64,000 nucleotides of DNA from Bradyrhizobium tropiciagri (GCF_018130545.1 NZ_JAFCKF010000002.1:248001-312000), one strand, 5' to 3'. Counted from the first letter of the stretch, positions 18,287 to 27,262 are shown. Made by a program: numbers and translations. The notes: a model not told the origin generated them from the letters alone.

Positions 18287-19475
18287 GCCGCCGCTGGCCG
18301 GCATTCGCGTGCTCGACATCGCGACCTTCGTGGCGGCGCCGTTCTGCGGGACGGTGCTGTCCGATTTCGGCGCCGAGGTCATCAAGATCGAGCAGCCTGG
18401 CACTGGCGATCCCTTGCGGCGGTTCGGCACGCCGAGCGAATGCGGCGACAGCTATGTGTGGCTCAGCGAGGCCCGCAACAAGAAATCGGTCACGCTCGAC
18501 CTGCGCAACCCGCAGGGTGCCGCGCTGTTCCGCGAGCTGGTGCGCCAATCCGATGTCGTGCTGGAGAATTTCCGGCCGGGCACGCTGGAGAAATGGGGCC
18601 TCGGCTTCGAGGCGCTGCGCGAGATCAATCCTAAGCTTGTGATGCTGCGCATCAGCGCCTACGGACAGGACGGCCCGCTGCGCGACAAGCCGGGCTTCGC
18701 CCGGATCGCGCACGGCTTCAGCGGGCTCGCTTATCTCGCCGGCGAAGCCGGACGGCAGCCGGTGATGCCGGGTTCGACCTCGCTTGCCGACTACATCTCG
18801 GGACTATGGGGCGCGCTCGGCGTCCTGCTGGCATTGCGTCACGCGGACGCGACCGGACAGGGCCAGGTCGTCGATATCGGGCTCTATGAATCGGTGTTCC
18901 GGCTGCTCGACGAGATGGCGACCGTGTTCGCCAAGACCGGCTTTGTCCGCGAACGGCTCGGCGCCGACACGGTCAACGTCGTACCGCACAGTCACTACCA
19001 GACCGCCGATGGCAAATGGGTGGCGCTGGCCTGCTCGAGCGACAAGATGTTCGAGCGCCTCGCTCAGGCTATGCAGCGTCCCGAACTCGCGACCGACCCG
19101 CGCTATGGAGCGATGGCCGGCCGGCTGGCGCGGCGCGAGGAGGTCAACGGGATGGTCGCCGACTGGATCGGCGCCATGTCGCTCGAGGCCGCGCTTGCCG
19201 AATGCGAGCGCTACGACGTGCCCTGCGGGCCGATCTACAGCATCGCGGATATCTTCACCGATCCGCAATACCGCGCCCGCGGCAACATCGCCGAGGTGCC
19301 CTCCCGCGCCAGCCCGATCGCGGTACCGAGCGCGATCCCGAAGATGTCGCGCACGCCGCCGCAGTTCAGGCATGCCGGCGTGGCGCTCGGCGCGCACACC
19401 GATGAAGTCCTGACCTCGCTTGCGGGCGCGACGGCTGAGGCGCTCGCCGCGCTGCGCAGCGACGGGGTGATCTGA
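18276..19475 (+). CDS. CaiB/BaiF (type III) CoA-transferase
   Basis: 399 residues. The N-terminus PPLAGIRVLDIATFVAAPFCGTVLSDFGAEVIKIEQPGTGDPLR is the family hallmark. LDLRNPQGAALFRELVRQSDVVLENFRPGTLEKWGLG includes the region of the catalytic Asp. Enzymes of this type move CoA between carboxylic acids, activating a substrate for the preceding lyase. It overlaps the CoA-ester lyase gene by 11 bases, so expression is coupled. Confidence 0.93.
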   Translation: MSHEPPLAGIRVLDIATFVAAPFCGTVLSDFGAEVIKIEQPGTGDPLRRFGTPSECGDSYVWLSEARNKKSVTLDLRNPQGAALFRELVRQSDVVLENFRPGTLEKWGLGFEALREINPKLVMLRISAYGQDGPLRDKPGFARIAHGFSGLAYLAGEAGRQPVMPGSTSLADYISGLWGALGVLLALRHADATGQGQVVDIGLYESVFRLLDEMATVFAKTGFVRERLGADTVNVVPHSHYQTADGKWVALACSSDKMFERLAQAMQRPELATDPRYGAMAGRLARREEVNGMVADWIGAMSLEAALAECERYDVPCGPIYSIADIFTDPQYRARGNIAEVPSRASPIAVPSAIPKMSRTPPQFRHAGVALGAHTDEVLTSLAGATAEALAALRSDGVI

Positions 19476-19514
19476 CATGAACCAGTGCTCACGCGGCCAC
19501 GAAGGAACGACGCC

Positions 19515-20888
19515 ATGACCAGGCAGATGAAACTGATCGGCTTCCTGCAGGCCCAGAATTGCTCGAACTATCCGGCCTCCTGGCGCCATCCCGACTCGAA
19601 GCCGAATTGGTTCTCGCGCGAGTATTATCAGGAGATCGGCCGCACGCTGGAGCACGGCAAGTTCCATCTCGCCTTCTTCGATGACCGGCTCGCGATCCCC
19701 GATCGGTTCTGTGACGATTTCCGCGAGACCATCCGTCATGGCGTGCGCGCGGCCAAGCTCGATCCGGTTGCGGTGGCGCTGACGATGGGGTTGGCAACCG
19801 AGCGGCTCGGCATCGGCGTGACCTACTCGACCACCTATTACGAGCCGTTCCACGTCGCGCGCGTGTTCGCGACGATGGACCTGCTGCTGGGCGGCCGTGC
19901 AGCCTGGAACGTGGTGACATCGCTGAACGACTCCGAGGCAGCAAATTTCGGCGCATCGCAGCATCTCAGCCACGATCTGCGTTACGACCGGGCGGACGAG
20001 TTCATGGAAGTCGTGCTCGGCCATTGGAACAGCTGGGAGGACGGCGCGGTCAGCTTCGACCGCGAAAGCGGCCTGTTCGCCGACCCGGCGAAGGTACACC
20101 GGCTCGACCATCACGGGCAGTTCTTCCGTTCGCGCGGGCCGTTCACGGTGCCACGCTCGCCGCAGGGGCATCCGGTGATCATCCAGGCCGGGCAGAGCGG
20201 CCGTGGTAAGACCTTCGCGGCGCGCTGGGGCGAGCTCATCTTCGTGATCTATCCGAACCTCGACATCGCGAAGAGGCAGTATGCCGACCTGAAGGGAACG
20301 CTCGTCAAAACCGGCAGGGACATCAGCATCGCGCCGGCGGTCTATCCGGTCGTCGCCGAGACCCAGGCAGAGGCCGAGGACAAGTTCGCGGCGATCAACG
20401 CCCTCGCCAAGCCGATCGACGCGCTGACGCTGTTGTCCGAGGTGCTGAATTACGATTTCGCGGCCAAGCCGATGGACGAGCCGTTCACGTCGGACGAACT
20501 CGCCTCCATCAGCGGGCTGCAGGCGATCCGCGACCGCGTGATGAATCTCTGCGGCAAGCCCAATCCGACCCCGCGCGACTTCGTCCAGTTCAGCGGGCGG
20601 GGAACGCTCGCCGAGCTGCCGACCTTCGTCGGTTCGCCCAAGACAGTCGCTGATCAGATGGAGCGCTGGTTCACGGAGGGCGGCTGCGACGGCTTTGTCG
20701 TCGCCGCCACCCATGTGCCCGGCACCTATCAGGACTTCGTCCGCCTGGTGGTGCCCGAGCTGCAACGGCGCGGCCTGTTCCAGCGCGAGTACCAGGGCGA
20801 CACGTTGCGCGAAAATCTCGGTCTGCCGCGGCCGCAAGCCGCGCACGCAAACGACACCGACGAGGAGGCGCTTGCCTCGGCCGGGTGA
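19515..20888 (+). CDS. NtaA/SnaA/DszA-type FMN-dependent monooxygenase
   Basis: 457 residues from the ATG at 19515 (MTRQMKLIGFLQAQNCSNYPASWR, preceded by AGGAACGACGCC). Family features are SREYYQEIGRTLEHGKFHLAFFDD, GLATERLGIGVTYSTTYYEPFHVARVFATMDLLLGGRAAWNVVTSLND, and the late GSPKTVADQMERWF. These luciferase-fold enzymes use reduced FMN delivered by a separate flavin reductase and O2 to cleave C-N or C-S bonds or oxidise heterocycles. Known relatives act on nitrilotriacetate, EDTA, dibenzothiophene sulfone and pristinamycin; the substrate here is unknown. It sits 39 bases after the CoA-transferase gene. Confidence 0.92.
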   Translation: MTRQMKLIGFLQAQNCSNYPASWRHPDSKPNWFSREYYQEIGRTLEHGKFHLAFFDDRLAIPDRFCDDFRETIRHGVRAAKLDPVAVALTMGLATERLGIGVTYSTTYYEPFHVARVFATMDLLLGGRAAWNVVTSLNDSEAANFGASQHLSHDLRYDRADEFMEVVLGHWNSWEDGAVSFDRESGLFADPAKVHRLDHHGQFFRSRGPFTVPRSPQGHPVIIQAGQSGRGKTFAARWGELIFVIYPNLDIAKRQYADLKGTLVKTGRDISIAPAVYPVVAETQAEAEDKFAAINALAKPIDALTLLSEVLNYDFAAKPMDEPFTSDELASISGLQAIRDRVMNLCGKPNPTPRDFVQFSGRGTLAELPTFVGSPKTVADQMERWFTEGGCDGFVVAATHVPGTYQDFVRLVVPELQRRGLFQREYQGDTLRENLGLPRPQAAHANDTDEEALASAG

Positions 20889-20949
20889 CGCCGGCACCGA
20901 CATCGGCGCAGACAACGATCAAAACAAAATCAAAATCAGGGAGGCTGAA

Positions 20950-22371
20950 GTGACCACGACAGGCGTCAATGCGGGGGGCCGGCTCGACAGATTGCCGATC
21001 GCCGGATTTCACTACCGGATATTCGCGCTGATCGGAGCCGGATTGTTCGTCGATGGCTTCGAGATTTTCCTCGCCGGCAGCATTCTGGGCGCGCTGGTCC
21101 AGTCCGGGTATTCGGACCTTGCCCAGAATGCGCGCTTCATCTCTGCGACCTTTGTCGGCATGCTGATCGGCGCCTGGCTGGCAGGCGTTGCCGGCGACCG
21201 CTTCGGGCGCAAGTTCGCCTACCAGGCCAACCTCCTGATCTTCGGCATTAGCGCGCTGGCGGCGACGCTGGCGCCGTCGATGAACTGGCTGATCGCGGCG
21301 CGCTTCGTGATGGGCCTCGGGCTCGGCGCCGAGATCGTCGTCGGCTATGTCGTGCTCAGCGAATTCATCCCGCCGCAGCAGCGCGGGCGATGGGGCGCGG
21401 CGCTGGCGACCTGCACCAACGGCGCCTTGTTCGTCGCCACTCTCGTGGGGTGGGTCGTCATTCCGCATCTCGGCTGGCGCTGGATGTTCGCGCTGTGCGG
21501 CGTCGGCGCAATGATCGTCTGGTTCCTGCGGCGTTCGCTGCCGGAATCGCCGCGCTGGCTGGAGACACAAGGCAAGAGCGCGGAAGCGGAGGCGGTGCTG
21601 GCTGCGATCGAGCAGGAGGTCGGCAAGGGCAAGACACTGCCGACCCCGGCCTATCAGCCGGCTCCGGTGCGGCCCGATACCCGCTTCACGCGGCTGTTCT
21701 CGCGCGCGCTGATCGCGCGGACCATCGTCGGCTGCATGATCCTGATCGGGCTCAACACCGCAGTCTACGGCTTCATCGCGTGGATACCGACCTTCTTCGT
21801 CAAGCAGGGCATCAACCTGTCGTCGTCGCTCGGCTACACCATGCTGATGACGCTCGGCAGCCCGCTCGGCACGCTGTCCGGGATGTGGATCGGCGAGAAG
21901 ATCGACCGCAAACCGTCGCTGATCGTGCTGTCGCTCGCTGCGGCCGCGCTCGGGCTGATCTATCCGATGTTCATCAACCCCGTTGCCTTCGTCGTGATCG
22001 GCTTCCTGCTGGTCTTCACGGTAGCGGTGATGCTGGCGCTGGCCTGGGGGCTCTACATCCCCGAGCTTTTCCCCACCGAGCTCAGGATGCGCGGCTCCGG
22101 CATCTGCAACACGGCAGGCCGACTGATGTCGATCGTCACGCCGTTCGTCGTGGTCGAGCTGTTCACGAGGTTCGGCGTCACCGGCGTCGTCTCCGTGGTG
22201 GCCGGGCTGCTGGTGGTGCAGGCGATTGCGGTCGCGGCGCTCGGCATCGAGACCCGCAAGCGTCCGCTGGAGGCGTTGCGGCCGGAGGCGATGGATGGCG
22301 AGACGTCGCTCGCTCAGGCGCGCGGCAAGCTGCAACCGAGTGGCGGTGGCATTGTCGCCGGCGGCGAGTAG
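20950..22371 (+). CDS. MFS transporter, sugar/aromatic-acid porter-like
   Basis: 473 residues from the GTG at 20950, chosen because GGGAGG lies 6 bases upstream. The frame extends further 5' inside the preceding gene but is out of coding phase there. About 12 membrane helices. Signature loops are GDRFGRKFAYQANLL (TM2-3) and ESPRWLETQGKSAEAEAVL (centre), with ELFPTELRMRGSG late. The repeated GxxxDRxGRR/PESPRWL pattern points to the metabolite:H+ symporter branch. As the last gene of the operon it probably imports the substrate degraded by the upstream enzymes. Confidence 0.93.
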   Translation: MTTTGVNAGGRLDRLPIAGFHYRIFALIGAGLFVDGFEIFLAGSILGALVQSGYSDLAQNARFISATFVGMLIGAWLAGVAGDRFGRKFAYQANLLIFGISALAATLAPSMNWLIAARFVMGLGLGAEIVVGYVVLSEFIPPQQRGRWGAALATCTNGALFVATLVGWVVIPHLGWRWMFALCGVGAMIVWFLRRSLPESPRWLETQGKSAEAEAVLAAIEQEVGKGKTLPTPAYQPAPVRPDTRFTRLFSRALIARTIVGCMILIGLNTAVYGFIAWIPTFFVKQGINLSSSLGYTMLMTLGSPLGTLSGMWIGEKIDRKPSLIVLSLAAAALGLIYPMFINPVAFVVIGFLLVFTVAVMLALAWGLYIPELFPTELRMRGSGICNTAGRLMSIVTPFVVVELFTRFGVTGVVSVVAGLLVVQAIAVAALGIETRKRPLEALRPEAMDGETSLAQARGKLQPSGGGIVAGGE

Positions 22372-22411
22372 GCGGTGGACCGATGGCCCTCAACGGAGAA
22401 TAGCCACGTTG

Positions 22412-22442
22412 AACGCCCGCACTGCGCGCAGATGCGGGCGTT
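22412..22442. terminator. Terminator hairpin at the end of the catabolic operon
   Basis: AACGCCCGCA and TGCGGGCGTT form a perfect 10-bp stem with an 11-base loop. It lies between the MFS gene and the convergent chimeric gene. Confidence 0.75.
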
Positions 22443-22462
22443 TGGTGATTACGCGGTGCGAT

Positions 22463-22930
22463 TTATTCCGCAGCGGCGGCCAGTACGGATTGATTCACTC
22501 GCGTCTCGCCCTTGAGATTGTCGACGGTGACATGCGTGTCGTACCAGGTCAGCTGTGGTCGGACTCCGAACCGTTCAGCCAGCTCGTCCATCTTGGCCTC
22601 GGTGAACCACGCCTCGGCCGCTTGCCGGCTCTCCCACAGGTAGACACCGCCCGTACCGGCCTCGCCGTTGAGGTAGTCTTTGCGGATCAACCCCTTCGTC
22701 GCAAGATCGCAAACCAGCGGCAGCAGGAATCCGCAGGTCATCGCGTCCACAAACGGCGGGCAGCGCTTGATCGTGTCCTCGTCATGCTGGTTGATCGAAG
22801 AGAACGCCGTCGCCGGCATCGCCTTGAGCCAGTCGGGAACGCCCTGCGCCGCCGGGATGGGCTTCGGGATCAGGCCCTCAAGCTCCGCCGGACAGCGGAA
22901 ATTGAGCGTCAGCTTGTTGGTGGTGGACAT
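22463..22930 (-). CDS. Chimeric protein: hypothetical N-terminal half fused to a YdhR-like monooxygenase half
   Basis: 155 residues from the ATG at 22930 (MSTTNKLTLNFRCPAEL, with GGAGCG upstream). Residues about 1-78 (FRCPAELEGLIPKPIPAAQG, then CPPFVDAMTCGFLLPLVCDL) look like the start of an uncharacterised longer protein family. From about residue 79 the text switches to GLIRKDYLNGEAGTGGVYLW and WYDTHVTVDN, the C-terminal two-thirds of small YdhR-like ferredoxin-fold monooxygenases, without their first 30 or so residues. The junction (CDL|ATKGLIRK, near 22695-22705) is in frame. Deletion between two neighbouring genes is the likely origin. Whether the product folds or functions is unknown. 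Confidence 0.65.
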   Translation of the reverse strand: MSTTNKLTLNFRCPAELEGLIPKPIPAAQGVPDWLKAMPATAFSSINQHDEDTIKRCPPFVDAMTCGFLLPLVCDLATKGLIRKDYLNGEAGTGGVYLWESRQAAEAWFTEAKMDELAERFGVRPQLTWYDTHVTVDNLKGETRVNQSVLAAAAE

Positions 22931-23007
22931 TGGGCGCTCCGATGTCCTGTTGGCCTGCATCAATGCACAGCAAAGGTGAAGCGCACGCAGCGCGCCCCCA
23001 TTGCTTG

Positions 23008-24093
23008 CTAGCTGACGAGATATTTCGCCACCTCCGGCTCGTTCCACTCGATACCGAGCCCGGGACCGCGCGCGGTCACCGCGCCATCAACGATCTCGGC
23101 GGGCTTTGCCAGGATCGCGCCGGCGAAGTCGAGGAATTCGAGCCAGTGCGCGGTCGGCGTCACCGCCAGCAGATGCGCGCTGACCTCGGCGAACAGATGG
23201 CTCGACATCGGGATCGAGGCGGCGTCGGCCTGACCGGCGACCTGCATCCAGCCGGTGACGCCGCCGACCTTCATCACATCGGGCATGATGAAGTCGGATG
23301 CGCCGGCGGCGATCGCCTCGGCGAAGCCGCGCGGAAACCACCAGTTCTCGCCGGCCTGGATTGGCGTCGGCGAGGTCTCGCGGACCTTGGCGTGGCCGGA
23401 CAGGCTTTCCTGCGGCACCGGCTCCTCGATCCAGTGCAGATCGTAGGGGGCAAGCCGGGCGATGCGTCGCGTCGCTTCCGCCGAATCGAGCGACTGGTTG
23501 AAGTCGATCATCAGCGCGATGTCGGGGCCGAGCAGGGCGCGCACGCCCTTCACGACGCGCTCGTCATTGGCGGCATCGCCGTCGCCGCCCTTGATCTTGA
23601 TGCCGCGAAAGCCTTGGTCGAGCGAACGGCGCAGCGCGCGCTCGTCAGCCGCCGGATCGACCACGCCGTAGCTGTCATAGGCCCTGATCGGCTTTGCCGA
23701 GCCGCCGAGCAGCTCGACCAGCGGCCGGTCGGCGAGCTGGCCGAGCACGTCCCAATAGGCCATGTCGAGGCCGGACACCGCCATGCCGACCAGGCCTTGC
23801 GAGCCGAGCAGCCGAAACTTGGCGTCCATCGCCTTCATCAGGTCGAACGGCGCGACCGGCTTGCCGACCAGCTCGCGGCCGATCTCCTCGATCAGATAAC
23901 AAAGCGGGTTAAGTGTGAGCTTGCTGTAGGCGAAGATGTAGGTACGGCCGATAACGCCTTGATCGGTCTCGACATCGATCAGGACCAGCGGGCCGGAATC
24001 GATCACGCCGAAGGCGTTCTTCACCGGGCGCCTGAGCGGCACCACGACGCTTCGCGCTTTCACTTTGCGGATCGTTGCAACTGTCTGCCTCAT
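23008..24093 (-). CDS. Mandelate racemase-like enolase-superfamily enzyme
   Basis: 361 residues, almost the length of Pseudomonas putida mandelate racemase (359). All its catalytic residues are present at a constant +2 offset: Lys166 and Lys168 (IKIKGG), metal ligands Asp197, Glu223 and Glu249, the Asp272/His299 dyad (PDVMKVGG; SSHLF) and Glu319. This supports proton abstraction alpha to a carboxylate on a 2-hydroxy or sugar acid. Whether it racemises mandelate itself cannot be read. GAGGAAACGTCC precedes the ATG. It lies 18 bases downstream of the multicopper-oxidase-like gene, so the two probably form an operon. Confidence 0.93.
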   Translation of the reverse strand: MRQTVATIRKVKARSVVVPLRRPVKNAFGVIDSGPLVLIDVETDQGVIGRTYIFAYSKLTLNPLCYLIEEIGRELVGKPVAPFDLMKAMDAKFRLLGSQGLVGMAVSGLDMAYWDVLGQLADRPLVELLGGSAKPIRAYDSYGVVDPAADERALRRSLDQGFRGIKIKGGDGDAANDERVVKGVRALLGPDIALMIDFNQSLDSAEATRRIARLAPYDLHWIEEPVPQESLSGHAKVRETSPTPIQAGENWWFPRGFAEAIAAGASDFIMPDVMKVGGVTGWMQVAGQADAASIPMSSHLFAEVSAHLLAVTPTAHWLEFLDFAGAILAKPAEIVDGAVTARGPGLGIEWNEPEVAKYLVS

Positions 24094-24111
24094 GGACGTT
24101 TCCTCTTTTTG

Positions 24112-25446
24112 TTATTGGACACTGTACCATCGGACGAGCCGCGGCGCGGCCCAATCGGCCGCGACTTGCTCGATCAGATAGCGGCCGGGATATTCGGCGA
24201 GGAAGGCGATGCGCTGAGTCTGGCCAGGCTCAATCGCGAGCGTGTCGAGCCAGAACGGCTTCCAGCCGTCGTCGAGCCGATCGAGCAGACGAAAGTGGTG
24301 ACCGTGCAGGCGAAAGACGCCGGCGATCGCGCCGCGGTTGGCCAGCGCCAGCACCACCGGCCGGCCGGCCTTGGCCTGAAACGCCGGCGCGGTCGTCGGC
24401 TTGAACTCCGCCGGGCGGAACCAATCGGCGGGGTTGCCGAGCGCGAGATCGAATCGCGCCGCGCTCTTGAGGTCGAGCGCGGCCGGCATGTCGTTGCCCG
24501 GCAGTGGCGGGGCGGGCGGGAACGGCGCCGTCCGGACCGGCTGTTCGTTCGAGACGACGAGCTTGCCGACCGGGCGGGCCTGCTTGCCGTCATGCAGCAG
24601 GATCGGGAAGCTGTTTCCGGCAGGCCCGGCCGCGTCGACAAACACGTCGGTTCGGCCGCCCGGAGCCAGCACCAGGGCACCGTTACGGGCCAAAAACGGT
24701 TCGGCCGGCTGACCGTCGATGGCCATCACCCTGACGTCGAGGTTCTCCAGCTTGACCGCCAGCACGCTGCGTTGGCTGCCATTGATAAAGCGGAGTCTGA
24801 GCCGGGTATTGGCCGGTGCCGAGATGTCGTATGAGGTTTTGCCGTTAATCGTATGAATTGACGTCGAATCTTTCGGATTGCTGCCGGGCGGGATCGCGGT
24901 TCCGTCCGGCCGCAGCCGCCATTCCTCGATCAGCAAAACCTCGTCGCGATCAACCGCGACCGGTGAGGCGCCGGTGACGATCAGCGGGCGCGGGCGCGTC
25001 GGCGCCGTACCGCCATCGCCGAGCAGCGGCTCGCATAGGAAGGTGCCGGCATGGCGAAGCGGGAGCTGGAAGGTATCCTTTGCTGCGGTGGCGAGGGGCG
25101 CCCGGGAGACCAGAGGCTCCGCCGCCGGAACGCCATCGAGCCCGCGGCAATCGAGCGCGGCCGTGACCGGCAGCTCGTTGCCAAAGGTCACATCGAGAAC
25201 CTCGCCGCGCTTGAAACGGAGGTCGCCGCTGCCGAGCGAGGAGACCGGGGTTTCCGGTCTGCCCGGATGCAGCGAAATGCGGTCGGTTTTGGCCTGCAGC
25301 GCGACAGCGGTGCGGCCCTGTGCCGAGCCGGTCGCAGGCCATGCCGGGCAAAGCGCCGCGGCCCCGAGGGCGATCATCAGGTCGCGCCGGGTGAGGGAGA
25401 ATTCGGGGCTAGCCGCAGGACTTGTCATCCGGCCGATGCGGACCAT
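24112..25446 (-). CDS. Tat-exported multicopper-oxidase-fold protein lacking most copper ligands
   Basis: 444 residues from the ATG at 25446; 25428 (MTSPAASPEF) is almost as likely. A twin-arginine signal (LTRRDLMIALGAAAL) leads to the periplasm. The three-cupredoxin-domain architecture is clear, but the copper sites are degraded. The HWHG position reads DCRG (about 99-102). The second His pair is replaced by GTFLCEPLL. The C-terminal HPxHLHGH reads GVFRLHGH (about 376-383), and the HCH type 1 copper segment reads IEQVAADW. A laccase-type electron path is therefore unlikely, and a structural role like FtsP/SufI is possible. It is divergent from the tRNA-Leu gene. Confidence 0.82.
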   Translation of the reverse strand: MVRIGRMTSPAASPEFSLTRRDLMIALGAAALCPAWPATGSAQGRTAVALQAKTDRISLHPGRPETPVSSLGSGDLRFKRGEVLDVTFGNELPVTAALDCRGLDGVPAAEPLVSRAPLATAAKDTFQLPLRHAGTFLCEPLLGDGGTAPTRPRPLIVTGASPVAVDRDEVLLIEEWRLRPDGTAIPPGSNPKDSTSIHTINGKTSYDISAPANTRLRLRFINGSQRSVLAVKLENLDVRVMAIDGQPAEPFLARNGALVLAPGGRTDVFVDAAGPAGNSFPILLHDGKQARPVGKLVVSNEQPVRTAPFPPAPPLPGNDMPAALDLKSAARFDLALGNPADWFRPAEFKPTTAPAFQAKAGRPVVLALANRGAIAGVFRLHGHHFRLLDRLDDGWKPFWLDTLAIEPGQTQRIAFLAEYPGRYLIEQVAADWAAPRLVRWYSVQ

Positions 25447-25507
25447 TTTCGAGGGTACCTGTCCAGTCGCGATCGGTCGCAGGATGGGCCCAACAGCGGC
25501 CATTTTT

Positions 25508-25537
25508 TTGCTGCGAACCGGTGGGCGCATGTTATAA
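25508..25537 (+). promoter_or_regulatory. Sigma-70-type promoter of tRNA-Leu
   Basis: TTGCTG (25508-25513) and TTATAA (25532-25537) are separated by 18 bases, with the tRNA beginning 44 bases further on. Confidence 0.5.
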
Positions 25538-25581
25538 GCCCGGCCGCCCGCGGCATCGCGGCCGGACTGGATGCTTTTCGC

Positions 25582-25666
25582 GCGGGCGTGGCGGAACTGG
25601 TAGACGCGCTGGATTTAGGTTCCAGTGACGAAAGTTGTGGGGGTTCGAGTCCCTCCGCCCGCACCA
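25582..25666 (+). tRNA. tRNA-Leu (anticodon UAG)
   Basis: An 85-base class II tRNA with a 7-bp acceptor stem (GCGGGCG / CGCCCGC), anticodon stem CTGGA/TCCAG with loop TTTAGGT giving UAG, a long variable arm, GTTCGAGTC in the T-loop, and an encoded CCA. Confidence 0.97.
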
Positions 25667-25831
25667 AGCGCTTACAGCGTTTGCATGACGATTTCTTGGA
25701 GAGCCTTGGGCCCCGAAGGGGACGAGGGTTCGCCGAACCCACAGACGTTAGGCCGCAAGGCTCATCGTCGAACAGATTGAACACTGCCACGGCCACTCGG
25801 GCCGCGGCAAAAGCGGAAGAAGATTGATACC

Positions 25832-27193
25832 ATGCAGGTCACCGAGACCCTCAACGAGGGACTGAAGCACGAATTCAAGATCAGCGTTCCGGCATCGGAT
25901 CTCGATGCCAAGGCGGGCGCCAAGCTGGTCGACCTCAAGGACAAGGTCCGTCTCAACGGCTTCCGTCCCGGCAAGGTGCCGGTGGCGCATCTGAAGAAGA
26001 TCTATGGCCGCTCTGTCATGGCCGAGACCATCGACCAGACCATCAGCGACACCAACCGGCAGATTTTCGAGGATCGCGGCTTCCGCCTCGCCGGCGAGCC
26101 GAAGATCACGATGCCGACCGAGAAGGAGCAGGTCGAGGAATTGCTGTCGGGCAAGACCGACCTGACCTACACGGTCGCGATCGAAGTCGTGCCGCCGATC
26201 CAGCTCGCCGATTTCAAGTCGTTCTCGGTCGAGAAGCCGGTGGTCGATGTCGCCGACGCCGACGTCGACGATGCCATCAAGCGGATCGCCGAAGGTAGCC
26301 GCCCGTACAACGCCAAGGCCGAGGGTGCCAAGGCTGAGAAGGGCGATCGTGTCACCATCAGCTTCAAGGGCACCATCAACGGTGAGGCCTTCGAGGGCGG
26401 CACCGGCGAGGGTATCCAGGTCGTGCTCGGCGCCGGCCAGTTCATTCCGGGCTTCGAGGAGCAGCTGACCGGCATCGGCACGGGCGAGACCCGCACGCTG
26501 AAGGTCCCGTTCCCGAAGAACTACCTCAATGAAAAGCTCGCCGGCCAGCCGGCCGAGTTCGAGACCACCGCGACGCTGATCGAGGCGCCCGGCGAGGTCA
26601 CGGTCGACGAGGAGTTCGCCAAGACGCTGGGCCTCGAATCGCTCGACAAACTGAAGGAGCTGATGCGTGAGCGCCTGACGGCCGAGTTCGCCGGAGCGAC
26701 CCGCCAGAAGGTCAAGCGCGCGCTGCTCGACCGCCTCGACGAGAGCCACAAATTCGAGGCGCCGCCGTCGCTTGTCGCCGAAGAGTTCAACCTGATGTGG
26801 AACTCGATCAAGGCCGAGATGGACTCGTCCGGCAAGACCTTCGCCGACGAGAACACGACCGAGGAAGCGGCCAAGGAAGAATACCAGAAGATCGCCGACC
26901 GCCGCGTCCGCCTCGGCCTCGTGCTGTCGGAGATCGGCGAGAAGAACAAGATCACCGTGACCGACGACGAGGTGTCGCGCGCCGTGATCGAGCGCGCGCG
27001 CCAGACGCCCGGCCGCGAGAAGGAAGTCTGGGACTACTACCGCAGCAACGCCCAGGCGCTGGCCCAGCTCCGCGCCCCGATCTACGAGGACAAGGTCGTC
27101 GACTTCGTGCTCGAGCTCGCCAATGTGACCGAGAAGAAGGTCACCAAGGAGGAGCTGTTCAAGGATGAAGACGCCGAGAAAACTGCCGCTTAA
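25832..27193 (+). CDS. tig: Trigger factor, ribosome-bound chaperone and peptidyl-prolyl isomerase
   Basis: 453 residues. The N-terminal ribosome-binding signature GFRPGKVP is at 43-50. The FKBP-type isomerase domain ([20 protein letters not shown] ... [14 protein letters not shown]) is at about 170-250, and the helical C-terminal chaperone domain follows. The protein binds ribosomal protein uL23 at the exit tunnel and shields nascent chains. It is followed by clpP, clpX and lon, the usual alphaproteobacterial order. It comes 166 bases after tRNA-Leu. Confidence 0.98.
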   Translation: MQVTETLNEGLKHEFKISVPASDLDAKAGAKLVDLKDKVRLNGFRPGKVPVAHLKKIYGRSVMAETIDQTISDTNRQIFEDRGFRLAGEPKITMPTEKEQVEELLSGKTDLTYTVAIEVVPPIQLADFKSFSVEKPVVDVADADVDDAIKRIAEGSRPYNAKAEGAKAEKGDRVTISFKGTINGEAFEGGTGEGIQVVLGAGQFIPGFEEQLTGIGTGETRTLKVPFPKNYLNEKLAGQPAEFETTATLIEAPGEVTVDEEFAKTLGLESLDKLKELMRERLTAEFAGATRQKVKRALLDRLDESHKFEAPPSLVAEEFNLMWNSIKAEMDSSGKTFADENTTEEAAKEEYQKIADRRVRLGLVLSEIGEKNKITVTDDEVSRAVIERARQTPGREKEVWDYYRSNAQALAQLRAPIYEDKVVDFVLELANVTEKKVTKEELFKDEDAEKTAA

Positions 27194-27227
27194 TTCCGGC
27201 ACCTCGCGTTAATGATGAACCGCGAAA

Positions 27228-27262
27228 GCGCGCCTCGCGACGGGTCCCGTCGCTAGGCGCGC
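27228..27262 (+). terminator. Long hairpin after tig
   Basis: GCGCGCCT and AGGCGCGC arms plus an inner GACGGG/CCCGTC stem form a hairpin of about 17 bp. There is no U-run, so it is either a weak terminator or an RNA-stabilising structure between tig and clpP. Confidence 0.55.

Noticed and set aside
18804-20915. 703-codon minus-strand frame
   Set aside because: It runs antisense through the CoA-transferase and monooxygenase genes and has no recognisable domain.
22930-24834. 634-codon plus-strand frame
   Set aside because: It is a shadow of the mandelate racemase-like and multicopper-oxidase-like genes.
24112-25446. Annotation as an active laccase
   Set aside because: Most copper ligands, including the type 1 cysteine segment, are missing, so oxidase activity is not supported.
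25425-25796. Minus-strand frame reading RAEGLEPPQLSSLEP
   Set aside because: This is the familiar spurious translation of the antisense strand of a tRNA-Leu gene. The same applies to the frames antisense to tRNA-Val (35204-35542) and tRNA-Asp (39458-39739).
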